Source of the DNA: Uranotaenia lowii
Taxonomy: Eukaryota; Arthropoda; Insecta; Diptera; Culicidae
Length of the DNA: 64,000 bases
Direction: 5' to 3'
Assembly: GCF_029784155.1 (NCBI RefSeq)
Contig: NC_073693.1
Coordinates: forward strand, 143,842,843-143,906,842
Part shown: positions 45,738 to 58,185 of the stretch, piece by piece
Position numbering within the stretch: position 1 is the first letter of the stretch
Layout: each line of letters begins with the position of its first letter
Notes under the pieces: generated by a model
Told to the model about the DNA's origin: nothing
Database searches by the model: none
The model's input: only the letters and a program-made list of their open reading frames with translations
Program-made: the position numbers and the translations under genes

Positions 45738-46600
45738 AGCCCTGCCCTCGGCTCGAGGCTCATGACGTTAAACATAATCTGTTTTAATGACCATTAACCT
45801 CAAAAACCTGTGGCGTCAGGGACCCACGGCCTTGAAAATCCTTATACCAAAAACCCTCGGCATAGAAATTTCTCGACCATAAGAATTCTAGTCTACAAAG
45901 GCTCTGGTTTCAAAAACCCTTGACCTTCAGGTCTTTCTTGGCCTCAAATACCTACGTTATCAAGGACCTCTGGCTTCCAAAAGTCTTAGTTTTGATGATT
46001 TTTTTATTCCAAGAAAATCGGTATCAAAGGCTCACGGCCCCAAAGACCTTCAGCATCGAATATTGAAGGTCTCAAAGTCTTTCGCGTCAAGACCCTTTGG
46101 CACAAATATCCACAAGCCTCAGAAAACTTATGAGGAAGAGGGTTTTCGTTTGACCTAAAAAAACGTCGGCCTCAAAGGCTCTCAACCTTGCCCTTTGAGT
46201 GACGGCAGCGATTAGATGCTAAAGAAGCTATATTTGAATATCGACCAGCACATGATTTGACAGGTGCTGAAGTGTTTGATTTTAGTTTTGGCAAAAGGTT
46301 CTGAACAAAACAGCAACAATCAACAATAACACCTATCAGTGTGCCACCAGTGGCAGAAATTAAAACAGGTTTAGCAAAAACCTGTGGCCTCAAAGGATTT
46401 TGAATTCAGAAATTCTCGCCTTCTAGGATTCTCCACCTCAAAGATCAACGTTCTCAAAGATCCACGGATTAAAAGAGTTTTGGCCTCACACACCTGCGGT
46501 CTTAAAGACACTCGGCCTCAAAGACCATTGGCCTCCAAGATCCTTCAAAGACTTTCGGACCACCGGAAACACAGACCCAAAGACAAAATTAGACCTGATT
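45738..46600 (+). repeat. 16-bp satellite, right part
   Basis: CCCTCGGCTCGAGGCTCATGACG, then ACCTCAAAAACCTGTGGC, continues the higher-order pattern seen near 43018-43090. The array decays to about 46560. A non-satellite patch of about 190 bp at 46190-46380 interrupts it; its minus-strand frame (73 codons) is unrecognised. Confidence 0.8.
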
Positions 46601-48518
46601 TGTGAAGCAACCCTCATTTTCTTCCCCTGATTATCTTAACCATTTCTTGCGTTGACGTCGACCTAGAATATTTTGATATCACCCTTCGGAATTTTCTCAA
46701 CCAATGCCTGTTGGTTTGCTTGACCAACTTGTATGAGTCTTAAATCATAATTTTCTGACCGATTTCAGCAATTTAATTTGGAAAAATTGGTTTTTTAGGG
46801 AGTTGTTTTTTCTTGACAAGTGCTTCTAACAAAAAATGTTATCATAGTTTGTTGAGTAGCATTCACAGCACAGAACTAAACCCGTGCTTTTTTCTGCTAT
46901 TATGTCAATGTTTCTGCCAATGAAAACCCTTACTTCTGACTTCAAAGTTATTACAATTTGAACCAAAACCCAGAACAATGGAAGTTTATTGATTGCAATC
47001 CAATGAAAATTGATAGCTGCATCTCAAAACTTATCAAACAACCCTCTATTCGAAAACTCGATATTGAACTTTTAATTTCTCATAGCCCGGCACGTGATTC
47101 CACTCATATAACAGATACAAAGTTTCCCTGGTTCCGCTTCGTGCATTTTTTTTTTCCTCTTCTCATTTTCACCTTTGCATTGAGTGGAATTCGCACCTGT
47201 CCCGGGTGCAAAATTGATAGCCTAATTAATATTCTTCACATACAACCAACAACCGGCAGCTAATCTTTCTTTCTGACTCCTCGGCTTTTGCTTGGATTCC
47301 CACAAACTCAACTCTACGACGAACTGGCTGGTTTTGTACTACACTACCAACAGCATTTTCTGCAATGAAAACTTAATTAAATGTCGGGTACTCAATCTAG
47401 CGCGGGGGTTCAACAACGCTTCAGGTTCGCGCGCTCTGGGACGCTTCTCCATCACGTAAACAACTTTCGCTTGGCCCAGGAAGATTTACTACGGCAGACA
47501 GCAGCATCTTCCTTCCTTCGTCCTTGATGTGTAAGCTGGGAGAAGTTAAACGCTTACGTTCGGTATCTACGCACTATCGTTCCGATCAACCGGAATGACC
47601 TGATCCGGTGGAATTTGCTTGCTTGCTTGATTCTAGCCCTAATAGCTGCATAAGGTACCTTGAAAAGGTATTGGAATCGATAGGTACTAGTAAAATCATT
47701 TCTCATTTTGATGGGATAAACTAAAAGGGTTGAAAGAGTTCATTCGGTAGAACTGAACCTAAAAGCGGTCAGTTAATTTTCTCTTCCCTCCTAGCGGTTT
47801 GAGTACCGAAAAACTTGGTGGTTTATTTTGAAAACCGTAAAGAAACATACCTTTTTTTTTTAAATAAAAATCGATCCTATTTTTTTTTAATCAGAATTGC
47901 CCTTTCGGCAAAAATGATACTATCTGTGCTATTGGATTAATTAGAAATATTTTCAACTCTCCGAGCAACACTTTTTATCTTTACTTCTCAAATCGTAACA
48001 GTATATTTGAAACCTAACGAGCCAGTTCTATGATCATTACAAATATTTCATAAGATAATTACTCTGCTAATTATGTGCTGCCCCCTCCCGTGTACTTTAT
48101 GCATTACAATTTATGTCCCAGAAAATGTAAGGAGACCCCATTTGCAAAGCTTTTACTCCATATTGCCTGTTGGTTCGGGAAAACGAAGAAAGTTTTCATT
48201 CTCGGTAATGAAGTTGCAGTAGTTAGTTCGCCTTCTGGTCACATTTCGGTAGGACCTGGATGGCAACATTTTCCTGTCCTTTCAGTCCATCTTTGGTGCC
48301 TCTCCGGTTCAGATTTTTTCTGCTGCTGCTCATGAAAGATGCAAGGATTCTGAGGCAAAGCCCATCGGGGTCAGGCAGTCAGTGTTGAGTGGCATATGAA
48401 GTGTTCATTCCCGTGAAGATGAAAGTAATGAAACAGATTCTTTGAACTAAAATATTCCAAGCATTATGTATCTAAATTACATAATTTTCTGGGCAATTAC
48501 CCCCTTCTCATACGTTCC
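46601..48518. other. No gene recognised
   Basis: Mixed composition; 47280-47640 and 48060-48400 are GC-balanced, with open frames under 105 codons and no recognisable product. No repeat boundary seen. Confidence 0.4.
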
Positions 48519-49760
48519 ACTTCTCTCGTCGCACGTCTCACGTCTCACGTCTCACGTCTCACGTCTCACGCCTCACGTCTCACGTCTTACGTCTCACGTC
48601 TCACGTCTCATATCTCACGTCTCAAGTCTCACAACTCACGTCTCACATCTCACGTCTCACGTCTTAGATCTCACGTCTCCCGTCTTACGTCTCACGTCTC
48701 ACGTCTCACGTCTCACGTCTCACGTCTCACGTCTCACGTCTCACGTCTCATATCTCACGTGTCACGTCTCACATCTCACGTTTCACGTCTTAGGTCTCAC
48801 GTCTCCCGTCTTACGTCTCACGTCTCACGTCTCACGTCTCACGTCTCCCGTCTTACGTCTCCCGTCTTACGTCTCACGTCTCACGACTCATGTCTCACGT
48901 CTCACGTCTCACGTCTTACGTCTCACGTCTTCCGTTTTACGTCTCACGTCTCACATCTCACATCTCACATCTCACATCTCACATCTCACATCTCACGTCT
49001 CACGTCTCACGTCTCAGGTCTCATGTCTCACATCTCACGTCTCACGTCTCACGTCTCACATCTCACGTCTCACGTCTCACGTCTCACGTCTCACGTCTCA
49101 CGTCTCACGTCTCACGTCTCACGTCTCACGTCTCACGTCTCACGTCTCACGTCTCACGTCTCACGTCTCACGTCTCATGTCTCACATCTCACGTCTCACG
49201 TCTTATGTCTCATCACACGTCTCAAGTCTCGCGTCTCATGTCTCGAGTTTTACGTCTCAGGTCTCACATCTTCTGTCTCCCGTCTCTCGTCCCACGTCTC
49301 ACGTCTCACGTCTCACGTCTCACGTCTCACGTCTCACGTCTCACGTCTCACGTCTCACGTCTCACGTCTCACGTCTCACGTCTCACGTCTCACGTCTCAC
49401 GTCTCACGTCACACGTCACACGTCACATGTCACACGACAAACGTCTCACGTCTCAAGTCTCACTTCAAGTGTGAAACGTCTCATTTAAAACATAAAACGT
49501 CTCACTTCATATATTAAACTTTTATTTCACTTTTTACGCCTTACATCTCTCGTCTCATTTCTTTCGTCTTACACTTCTCACGTCTCATGTATCAAATCTT
49601 GGGTCTTAAGTCGTAACTTTTCAGTCTCACATCTCAGATGTCTGGTCTCGGTCAAGTCTGAGGTCTCAAGTTTCATGTCTATTTTCCTAGGTAGCAGTTC
49701 AAAGATTTTAGGCCTCAGGATCCATGTCCCAGGTCTCAGGTTTTGTGTCGCATGTTTCAT
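48519..49760 (+). repeat. 7-bp satellite array (ACGTCTC)
   Basis: Tandem ACGTCTC fills 48525 to about 49450 (roughly 130 units), with variants ACATCTC, ACGTCTT and CCGTCTT. It then decays to about 49760 (GTCTCAC, GTCTCAG words). Near-perfect blocks are at 49030-49180 and 49290-49410. A 7-bp unit returns to frame every 21 bases, giving stop-free frames with a seven-residue SRLTSHV period in all three frames. These are not genes. Confidence 0.97.
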
Positions 49761-50500
49761 GTTTAGTTGTCTTAAGTTTAGAAGCAGATCCCAATCCCCC
49801 TTAAACTTTAGAAGTTTTTTTACATAGTTTTTCGCAGCTAGCCCGGGTTTTTTTTTTCAAACAAAATGCAAGTGTAAAAAACACTATAGAAAACTGTCAC
49901 GTTAAACACCGGATTGTGCAAATCAAAAGATTATACATTTCATAACTATAGGCCGGAATAGGTGCAAAGGTACATGTTTTTCACTCTCCTGTCAATAGTT
50001 TAATTGAGCAATTTTTGAAGCACAAAAACAAACAATGATTCCTCGTACGTGCGAATTAAACATTTCACACGTCCGCAGCTATTATTATCTCCCTTCAAAC
50101 ATGTGTTCCAGCTAAGTGTCACCTTTCGTTCGTTGGTTCGTTGTGTTGTTGAAATTTAATAAATTCTTTCATGACACGCAAGAATTAGTTTTTTTTGCTC
50201 GTTGCCTTTCGCGTAGCCCAAAGGATTTTCCATTTCCACCCTAGAACTGTGTATTTCGGTCATCACGCTAAGGCCACTTAGGTGGAAGCCCTTCCGAGGG
50301 TTCCTTAAAAAGGAAAACAGAAGCTCGAAGGAAATTCTTCAACGAAACCCACGTGAAAGAGACAGAAAGAGAGAGAGGAACCAAACAACAATAACTCGGA
50401 AACGTTGAGTTTATTTGCATAAATGACTCTTGGTTTTGGGGGGACAGCGCCAACCCCAGGGGGTCGATTTTGGCGGAATGGCGGATGGACAATTCACTCC
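49761..50500. other. No gene recognised
   Basis: Mixed sequence up to the assembly gap, with a purine run GAGACAGAAAGAGAGAGAGG near 50358. No supported gene. Confidence 0.4.
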
Positions 50501-51000
50501 NNNNNNNNNNNNNNNNNNNNNNNNNNNNNNNNNNNNNNNNNNNNNNNNNNNNNNNNNNNNNNNNNNNNNNNNNNNNNNNNNNNNNNNNNNNNNNNNNNNN
50601 NNNNNNNNNNNNNNNNNNNNNNNNNNNNNNNNNNNNNNNNNNNNNNNNNNNNNNNNNNNNNNNNNNNNNNNNNNNNNNNNNNNNNNNNNNNNNNNNNNNN
50701 NNNNNNNNNNNNNNNNNNNNNNNNNNNNNNNNNNNNNNNNNNNNNNNNNNNNNNNNNNNNNNNNNNNNNNNNNNNNNNNNNNNNNNNNNNNNNNNNNNNN
50801 NNNNNNNNNNNNNNNNNNNNNNNNNNNNNNNNNNNNNNNNNNNNNNNNNNNNNNNNNNNNNNNNNNNNNNNNNNNNNNNNNNNNNNNNNNNNNNNNNNNN
50901 NNNNNNNNNNNNNNNNNNNNNNNNNNNNNNNNNNNNNNNNNNNNNNNNNNNNNNNNNNNNNNNNNNNNNNNNNNNNNNNNNNNNNNNNNNNNNNNNNNNN
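50501..51000. other. Assembly gap (500 N)
   Basis: Exactly 500 unspecified bases. The round number suggests a placeholder or an estimated gap rather than measured length. Confidence 0.99.
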
Positions 51001-51590
51001 AGACGTCAAAGAAGTTATTCAGAATAGAAGTGAGGTACATATGTCTATCTTAAGTGTGTGCTGTGCCAATATCGAATAGCATCCTTATCTCATTCAATGT
51101 GGAACTACTAGGAGTTTTTACCGCACACCCTTTAGATGGCATACCTCTTTAATACCCTTAATAACTTTTTTGTCGCAACTCGTCGGATCCATCAGGCGTT
51201 CAAAGGAAATGTGTTAAATTATAAATGTGTGTTTAAACGTTAGTGCCAAAAAAGTGCATGTTTCAGTTTCGCTAGAATAAATTATGTCAAACTTTTATAC
51301 ACTTGATGAGCGACCCCTAAGAGTTAACCAAATGAGCTGAAATTTGGCATGGGGCCTTCTGGCAGGCCAAGGCACGATTTCAGCTCCATAGGTTTTGAAT
51401 CGGATACATAACCCTATTTTTGGAGTACCCTACTGCCCATATGGCAAAATTATCAAAATTGTAGACGTTGCTGCACAGAAATACGAACGAGTACCTACAG
51501 ATGCACAAAAGTCAGCGGCCATTGAATAGTGTTTAAGTTATCTATGTCAACTGTCTTGAGATCCGAATTATGGCATACCGTCAACTGGGG
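51001..51590. other. No gene recognised
   Basis: AT-rich to balanced sequence with no identifiable gene or repeat boundary. Confidence 0.4.
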
Positions 51591-52480
51591 CAACATGCAA
51601 CACTTGTCAACTTCAATGGCTTCTAAATCTTAATGCTTACAGATAATCATACCTCTTGGACATCAAAAGTTTTAAGGTTGATGGGACACCAAACTGACGT
51701 AGTCATAAAAATTATTGTTTTTACCTGTTTATTTTTAAATTTATAAAAACATGCGATTTTTACCCTACTTAGAAAAAGGGGTAAGTCGCAACAAACTCTG
51801 TAATTTATGAAAAATTAAATGAAAACGTTAGAAAATTTTAAGTGATTGATACATTTGTGATGTCATAACGCATAAAACACCAATTGATTTTTGTTTTGTT
51901 TGAATTAAATTTAACATTTTTCTGTCAAAAATATTTATAAGAAAAAGTGTTAATCTGCTGCATACATTTAGGTGTAAACAATACTACAAAATATTTAATT
52001 ATCTTAAATCATGTAAATAAATCTTCGGATGGATGAAATTTTAATGTTAACAAACGCATAATGCAAAACAATCATATCCCAGCACATGGAAACGCGATTT
52101 ATAAGGTTTAGTTCTGATTTGCATTTTGTTGCATTTTTCCCCAGTCAGCTAACTGAATTATTAAAATATTTATTTAACAAAAATTGGGGATTGTCCGAAT
52201 AATATTTATACACCTACAGTGTTGGTATTGGATAATAAAAGCAATATAAAGTTTGAAGGTGACATCATTTAGCTAATCCATCATACGAGGTAAAGTTTTT
52301 TAAGGCATCGAAAAATGTAAAAATTTGTACATCTTTGTTCGATTTTTTAGAATTTTTATGAGAATCAAAAAATTTCAAAAACTCTTTCACGATGTTAAAA
52401 ACTATGTCATTATCAATTTTTAATCATTAATCAAGCAAATTTTTAAATTCTGGTTTCTAAATTTTTTTCCCACAATGAAC
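51591..52480. mobile_element. Dispersed repeat homologous to the core of 6.6-8.5 kb, without insertions
   Basis: TTTTTAAATTTATAAAAACATGC, ACCCTACTTAGAAAAAGG, TTTTTCTGTCAAA, CATACATTTAGG, GGATAATAAAAGC and TTTTATGAGAATCAAAA follow the same order as at 6630-7260 and 8340-8430. The SINE and the 1-kb MITE present there are absent here. The left end CCGTCAACTGGGGCAACATG may be the element terminus. Non-coding. Confidence 0.8.
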
Positions 52481-53209
52481 AATAAACAAATGGCATTTAG
52501 TAACATGGATTTTTGAAGGAACCTTGCCTATTTCAGTTGATTTCAATATTTTTTATTTTTCCTTGATATGTCCTTTTTCTTATTTTTTAATTTGCAATGT
52601 AAATTTTTCAATTCTGATTCAGTAACAAATAGAAATAAATTAAGAGCCTTGAGAAACTCGGAAAGTTCATCTACATAAATTTGGATATATTTTGCACAAA
52701 TCGACATCAGAAATGTATTGCGACTCTTTGTACAAAACTTGATTCATTCAATTGAGAATTAAAGCAAAAGACATAGTTTGTCTTGACTCTTGAGGTAATC
52801 CTGATCAAATGTGCCAACATAAAAGAAAGATGAAAGTTCACACACCGAGGCGAATATTTTGAGGCTCTAAAATCAATAGCTTAGTTGTAACAATTCTTCT
52901 AGGTACGATCAGCGATAAAATTTTTTTTTCTTCGAGCTTAATAATTACTTTGATTGCGACTCTTTTCACTACATTTGTATCACTTCGATACCTTTGGCAG
53001 AGTTATAGTCTGAACATTTTCCTTCAAGATCATTAAATGAAAATATGGAATAAGATTATTAAAACATTAGGAATGTGCCTTTGGAAAACCCATTCAGAAG
53101 CTTGAACAAACTTAAAAAAAATTTATTTTTCGTAGTTTATTTTTGCTAATGCTAATTTTTGAAACACCATGAAAAACAAAGTTTTGTCGAGAGTAGCTAA
53201 GTGACGATC
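52481..53209. other. No gene recognised
   Basis: AT-rich; nothing identified. Confidence 0.5.
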
Positions 53210-53897
53210 AATAACATGGGTGGTCAACATTTTGAGCAGGCGCTCCAAGTTTTAGAAATAAGATTCGTCTGCGGGCTAACAAAATTTTCAAGCATTTTTT
53301 TTTCCTTTTTATAAAAAAAAAAACATTTTTATTTAAAATGATGAAAAAACACAAATTTTTAATTTGATAAAATATTCTAGGATTGAAAGAGTTGGTTTTT
53401 GGGATTTAAATCGCTTTCTTTATATATGCAGAATTTCAAAAAAAATTAAATTTATCAACTTTTTAGAAGTATTTTTTGGAAGTTCGCTTAGACTTCTACA
53501 GATTTCGAAATATTAAAAAATTTTCAACCTCATTCAAATACAAACTTCCAGTACTCAATGAAAAATGTTCTTGAAAAATTTATAAAACTGTTTTGAAACG
53601 AACTAACATTTTAAATTAATATTACTTTCATAAGATTCAAAATAAAGGCTTTAAAATTGTGAGGTTCATTTTTTTTATTAAAATTATATTGTTTTACACT
53701 TATTAACTATACTTATTTGAAAAAGTCATGCATTTAAAGGGTCCCGCGTATTTTTCAAGTCCTATGAAGCTTCTTTTAACTGCCTTGAAAATAATGAATC
53801 ATTATTTGATTCAAATTTCAAAGAGCAAAAATTTGAAAAGGATTTGAAGAATCTTTCGCGGTCCAAATGTGGCCCGCGGGCTACTCATGTTCTACAA
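53210..53897. mobile_element. Possible hAT-like relic
   Basis: The left edge AACATGGGTGGTCAACATTTTG with TGCGGGCTAAC and the right edge CGCGGTCCAAATGTGGCCCGCGGGCTACTCATGTT recall the ends of hAT-type elements, which often begin with a GGTGGxCAAC word and carry GGCCCGCGGGC. Terminal pairing is weak (AACATG/CATGTT) and no 8-bp duplication is evident. The interior is AT-rich and non-coding. Confidence 0.4.
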
Positions 53898-54276
53898 AAT
53901 TGATATGATAATATAAGGATTTACTCAATTTCAATTTTTTTTTTAAATTCGTTTAAAAACCATGGGTGTGTTCTGAAGCAAATGAAACTTCTTAGATCCA
54001 AGGCTTGAACAATTCTTAATTGGTCAAAAATCATCTTAGTCTGATGACAGAGAGTGTTGTTGCTACCGATATTTATAACCCGTTTGAAGCCGAAGGTGTA
54101 GACGTGGAAAAAAAATAAATTTGTTTTAATAAAACTGAACAATTTTCTCTATTTACACTTTTTTACACAATTATCTCTGAAAGTAAAAACGAAGGTTGCT
54201 GCATCATTGTTTGCATCGTCTTTCAATTTACGACAATACCATGTGGGAAAACTTAAAAAAAAACTAAAAGTTGGTA
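53898..54276. other. No gene recognised
   Basis: AT-rich; nothing identified. Confidence 0.5.
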
Positions 54277-54286
54277 GTTCTAGATT

Positions 54287-55087
54287 AGAGAAGTACCGAA
54301 TATTCGGTCGGCCGAATATCCGGCGCTGACTACCACTAAACAACCGATTATACCAGATTTTTTTTGGAATGAATTCAATGAGGAATTCAAGATAAGCCAA
54401 ATCAGCCCGTATTTCTTCCCGAGTTGAAACACATTATTTGCTAAATTAAATTTCGAAAAACTCAAATTCCTTTTTGAAAAGTATTAGTTCTTGTGTCCAA
54501 AAACGATTTTTTAGAATTAACTGAATAATGATCATTCATTTTTCAAAGCCATAGATACGATTTTCAAACAAAATCGTCCAGAATTGGCCAGCCGTGAGAA
54601 AACATGCAGTAGAAAGCGTATATGCTTAAGTTTAAGGATAATCTTTCTTTTAAACTACTACTTTGAAGAAATCGTGGTAAATAAACAATTTCAAATTGCT
54701 TGACACCTGTTAAAACTTGTTATGTTCAAGATTTCACTGGAATTCATTCTCTTTTGGATAGACGGCCTAAAAGTGATAAGTCATGTCCTTTAAATGAGTG
54801 ATGACATTTTAAAAATCATCTCTTCAAATTCTGAACATACGAGAAACCAGTTCGAGAAGAAGATCTTAATCACACATCTGGTTGAGTAAAATCGACTCTA
54901 TAACTTTAGGGGCATAAGATGGAAGAGATAGAAGGAATTTGTTAAAACCGCTTTTCTATTTTTCTAAAAAAATCTTAAAAGAATATTCAACTGAATATTC
55001 AACCAAATATTCGTTTGGCCGAATAGTTGAAAAGGTCAATAATCGTTATTCGCCCGTTCGCCGAATATTACTATTCGGTACATCTCC
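54287..55087. mobile_element. MITE family M3, copy 2 (diverged)
   Basis: Left end AGAGAAGTACCGAATATTCGG and right end CTATTCGGTACATCTCC correspond to the ends of the element at 18625-19360. Interior words (CAATTTCAAATTGCTTGACACC, GATTTCACTGGAA) align in the same order. Flanks GTTCTAGATT (54277-54286) and ATTCTAAATT (55088-55097) match at 8 of 10 positions, consistent with a decayed 10-bp target duplication. This copy is older-looking than copy 1. Confidence 0.8.
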
Positions 55088-55210
55088 ATTCTAAATTGTT
55101 ATATCGCCAACTCAAAAAATCTTAAAATAAATTTCAAATTGGGTTGAAGTAAGTTTTTTCCATGTGCAAAACTGTTATACTGAATGCTTCAAATCATTGG
55201 TTTTCTGTTA

Positions 55211-57850
55211 TCTATATATATAAAAATGAATGTTTGTCTGTCTGTCTGTTCCCTATAGACTCGGAAACTACTGAACCGATCATCGTCAAAATTGGCATCT
55301 GAGGGTTTTTGAGGCCGGGGATGGTTTCTGTAATAGTCAAAACTCCATCCGACTTAAGGGAGGGAGGGAGGGCTTCCATACAAAATTTGTAGTTTTTAGG
55401 AACAAATTAAAGTCATGACATCCATATTCTCGAGATTTTTTCTTCCTTCGGGCGGTTTGTTTTTCGTTTCCAAGGTCTCGCGACGCCTCGACCTCGACCA
55501 ACGTCGCAAAAGGATAGTAACCGTGTCATAGCATACTGATCAGTGGGAATATTTTGGCGCGTATTTCTCAACCAAGAATATTTTAAATGCAAGGGGTGGC
55601 GATATGAAGCCTTGATGTGATTTTTTTTCTACATGATTCCTAGCTCATTTGTACAGCACATGGTTATGAATGACGCCTAGATGAGACGCAGATTGATATT
55701 TCTTTTATTTGAGGGGTTTGTTTTTCGTCTCTATGGTCAAGCAAACGTCGTCGCAAGTGGATAGAAACTAAAGCATACTGTTCATTGATCGCTGGAAAAA
55801 ATTAACAATCAGGCGCCTGTTTCTCAACCAAGAACCTATGTTTCTTATGCACGTGGGAGCGATCTGTAACCTAGATGTGTTGCGGATTGGTATTTTATCA
55901 ATCGAATCAAAACCAATTGAAATCTTTTCAAAAATACATACTTCCATGTTTAATTCGTGTTAATGTAGGTAGCATTCGACTTTTCATTCAAGGAACATTA
56001 GAACATGTTCAAACGTTCAACTTTTTATGTTAAAAAAAATTAAAAATTATGTTTTCTTCTAGAAATTGTTACTTCGGCCCATAAACACAACTGAAATGAA
56101 TTTAGAAATGAGACTGGGTGCTTTTTATTTAAAAAAAATTCTGAATTCTGGCTCAATGTTCAAGCTCTAAAGTGAACACTCCTTAATCCAACAAAATAAC
56201 ATTGAACTCGATGCCCGAAGGATCGCGATAAACGGTATGAATGACTTGAATTTCGTTAATAATCAGTTAGCTTTCTAACTAGAAACATGATTCACCAAAG
56301 CATTAAAACAAATTGCACCTAATCATAAATTCATATGACCAGCCAAAAAATTATCTGTTTGAACTGTAACAACAATCGCAATACCTTCCTTGGTTGAGTT
56401 TTCAATAAGAAAGGTAAAAGCTCTGCGACAAAATGCTCGGATCGATTGGAATCGATTTTGACAGTTCTTTTGCTCGATTGGAATTTTGTGTTTCAGATGT
56501 CACTTCTCTTATATACAGGTTCACTACCCTTAAAGTGTTAAAAACAATATTCCCTCCTGTCAACTTACACGGTAGGGCAAGGGCAAACGTCGAACTTTTA
56601 AGAAATTCATCTTCAAAATGATTCAATATGTTGGAAAGACCAGAAGGGGTATTCCGAATGTTGAAACTGAAGCGGATATCGAAAATTCTTAAATGTCTTT
56701 GTAAATGAAGGTCATTCCCTTTAAACGGCATTCGTTAAAAGTGGAGTAAAAACATAAATTTATACTGCAGGAATACTGAAGATATATCGTTGAAACTTGA
56801 TAGAACAAAAAACAGGAATACGTATTATATTCATTTTAAAGCCATTACTCTGACGCATCTGTAAATAAGCTTTGCATTGACACTTGCCCCAATATACGGG
56901 ACAAATGTAAACTTAAAAGTTTGTTTTTGCCAACATTTTTGAATATTTGACTTTCTACAACTGATATTTTTTTGAATATTTATATTTTTTGCCGTAGTAA
57001 ATTTATTAAAAATAAAGAAATTTGCACTGTATTTAATACATAACTTACTTAATATATTTTTCATTACCATAATAAGTGCTGTTTGGGAAAACTCCAAGCT
57101 ATAATGTCTCATGTCCACGAGTTTGGAATATGGCAAAACATTTTTTTAACATAATTTTGGCGCAAAAAGGATAGATATTCAAACTGCTTCGTAGGCGAGG
57201 ATGGTGAAAAAAGCTGTTTGAAAATGGTTATTAAAAATCCTTTTCATCGTTTTTTTTTCAAATTTCCTTAGCTTATTCTTTCAAACCCAAAAAATACCCC
57301 GTCTAAAGCTTAACAGGAGCTGGAAGTGCTCATAATACAGACTATTAGGAATATCCTCAAAAAACTGTCACGATTCACGCTATTCATCGATTTAAAAAAT
57401 TCTCTCTCCATAAAGTACAACTTGCATTAATTTCCAATATGCAAATCTTTTTCTTTCCATTAGTATTATGTAAACTCGAGCCTGTTAAATTTGCCTACCT
57501 TCTTCAAGCAGTGTGTGACAAAATTGGAAAAGATGGGAGAGCTCCCATGTAAATTTGAGATAAAGAGCTTTTGAAAGAAGGGACCATATTTAAAAAGGGT
57601 TTTTTGGGTGCAGAGTACAAATTTCAGATCTTGAAAAACGAGTTTAGAGATCAAGTTTCAGTAATTAATATATACCATCTTTGAATTGCAATTCAGAACT
57701 GCAGCTGCAGCTGTCATTTCAAAGTTGTTGGTTCTGAAGTATGATGAGGTTTGATTTAAAAAAAATGCTCTCTTAAATCTAAATTTGAATAGATTTTTAC
57801 AAATTAAATTTATTTTCGGAAGGTGTAGCAAAGCACAACGGGTCAGCTAG
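55211..57850 (+). mobile_element. Non-autonomous Helitron
   Basis: The 5' end TCTATATATATAAAAATGAA follows A (55210), and the 3' end ...AACGGGTCAGCTAG precedes T (57851). This fits the Helitron rule of TC...CTAG termini inserted between A and T. The 5' region has TGTTTGTCTGTCTGTCTG, then ACTCGGAAACTACTGAACCG, familiar from insect Helitrons. A weak subterminal hairpin (GTGTAGCAAAGCAC) lies just before the 3' end. No Rep/helicase protein is encoded; the largest frame (minus, 56402-56731, 109 codons) is unrecognised. A diverged direct duplication of about 200 bp is present (around 55455-55620 and 55700-55890). Confidence 0.85.
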
Positions 57851-57964
57851 TGTAGAATAAATTTTAAAACTTCAATATTCCAATTGAAATCGTGTGTCAG
57901 CATTATAAATTTTAATGTCATTTGTAATGAAAATATATTTACATTTTCATATAATGGTTTCATA

Positions 57965-58185
57965 TAAGGTTTCCAGTTCTACCGGTTTTATCCAGGTTTG
58001 CCATTTAAAATAAAACTTGGGAAAAATCCATTCCAGTTCGCTTATTCAAATTTCATTGGAAAAGCCCGGAATCATTCTCATTCCTAAAACCAACTTCACA
58101 TTTTGTTAAAACAAATATTTATTTATGAGTTCAAAAAATTTTTTTATCCAGTTGATTTTGGATGAGTAGTTCCTAGGTTTTTTAC
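57965..58185 (+). mobile_element. Repeat family M2, partial copy left of the RTE element
   Basis: GGTTTCCAGTTCTACCGG, TTTTATCCAGGTTTGCC, ATTTCATTGGAAAAGCCCGG and ATGAGTAGTTCCTAGG parallel the order of words at 12674-12950 and 61824-62100. It stops where the RTE-like element begins. Confidence 0.6.

Noticed and set aside
46172..46393. 73-codon minus-strand frame within the satellite interruption
   Set aside because: Short and unrecognised; the interruption itself is noted, but there is no support for a gene.
30011..49475. CRISPR-like arrays
   Set aside because: The tandem units are contiguous, 7, 9 or 16 bp long and without spacers, in a eukaryotic context with no cas genes.
48466..49517. 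Open frames of 194-340 codons in the 7-bp array
   Set aside because: All three plus frames are open with the same seven-residue period, which is the mark of a 7-bp satellite, not of a gene.
50411..51079. Several open frames across 50.4-51.1 kb
   Set aside because: They are made almost wholly of N; the gap carries no information.
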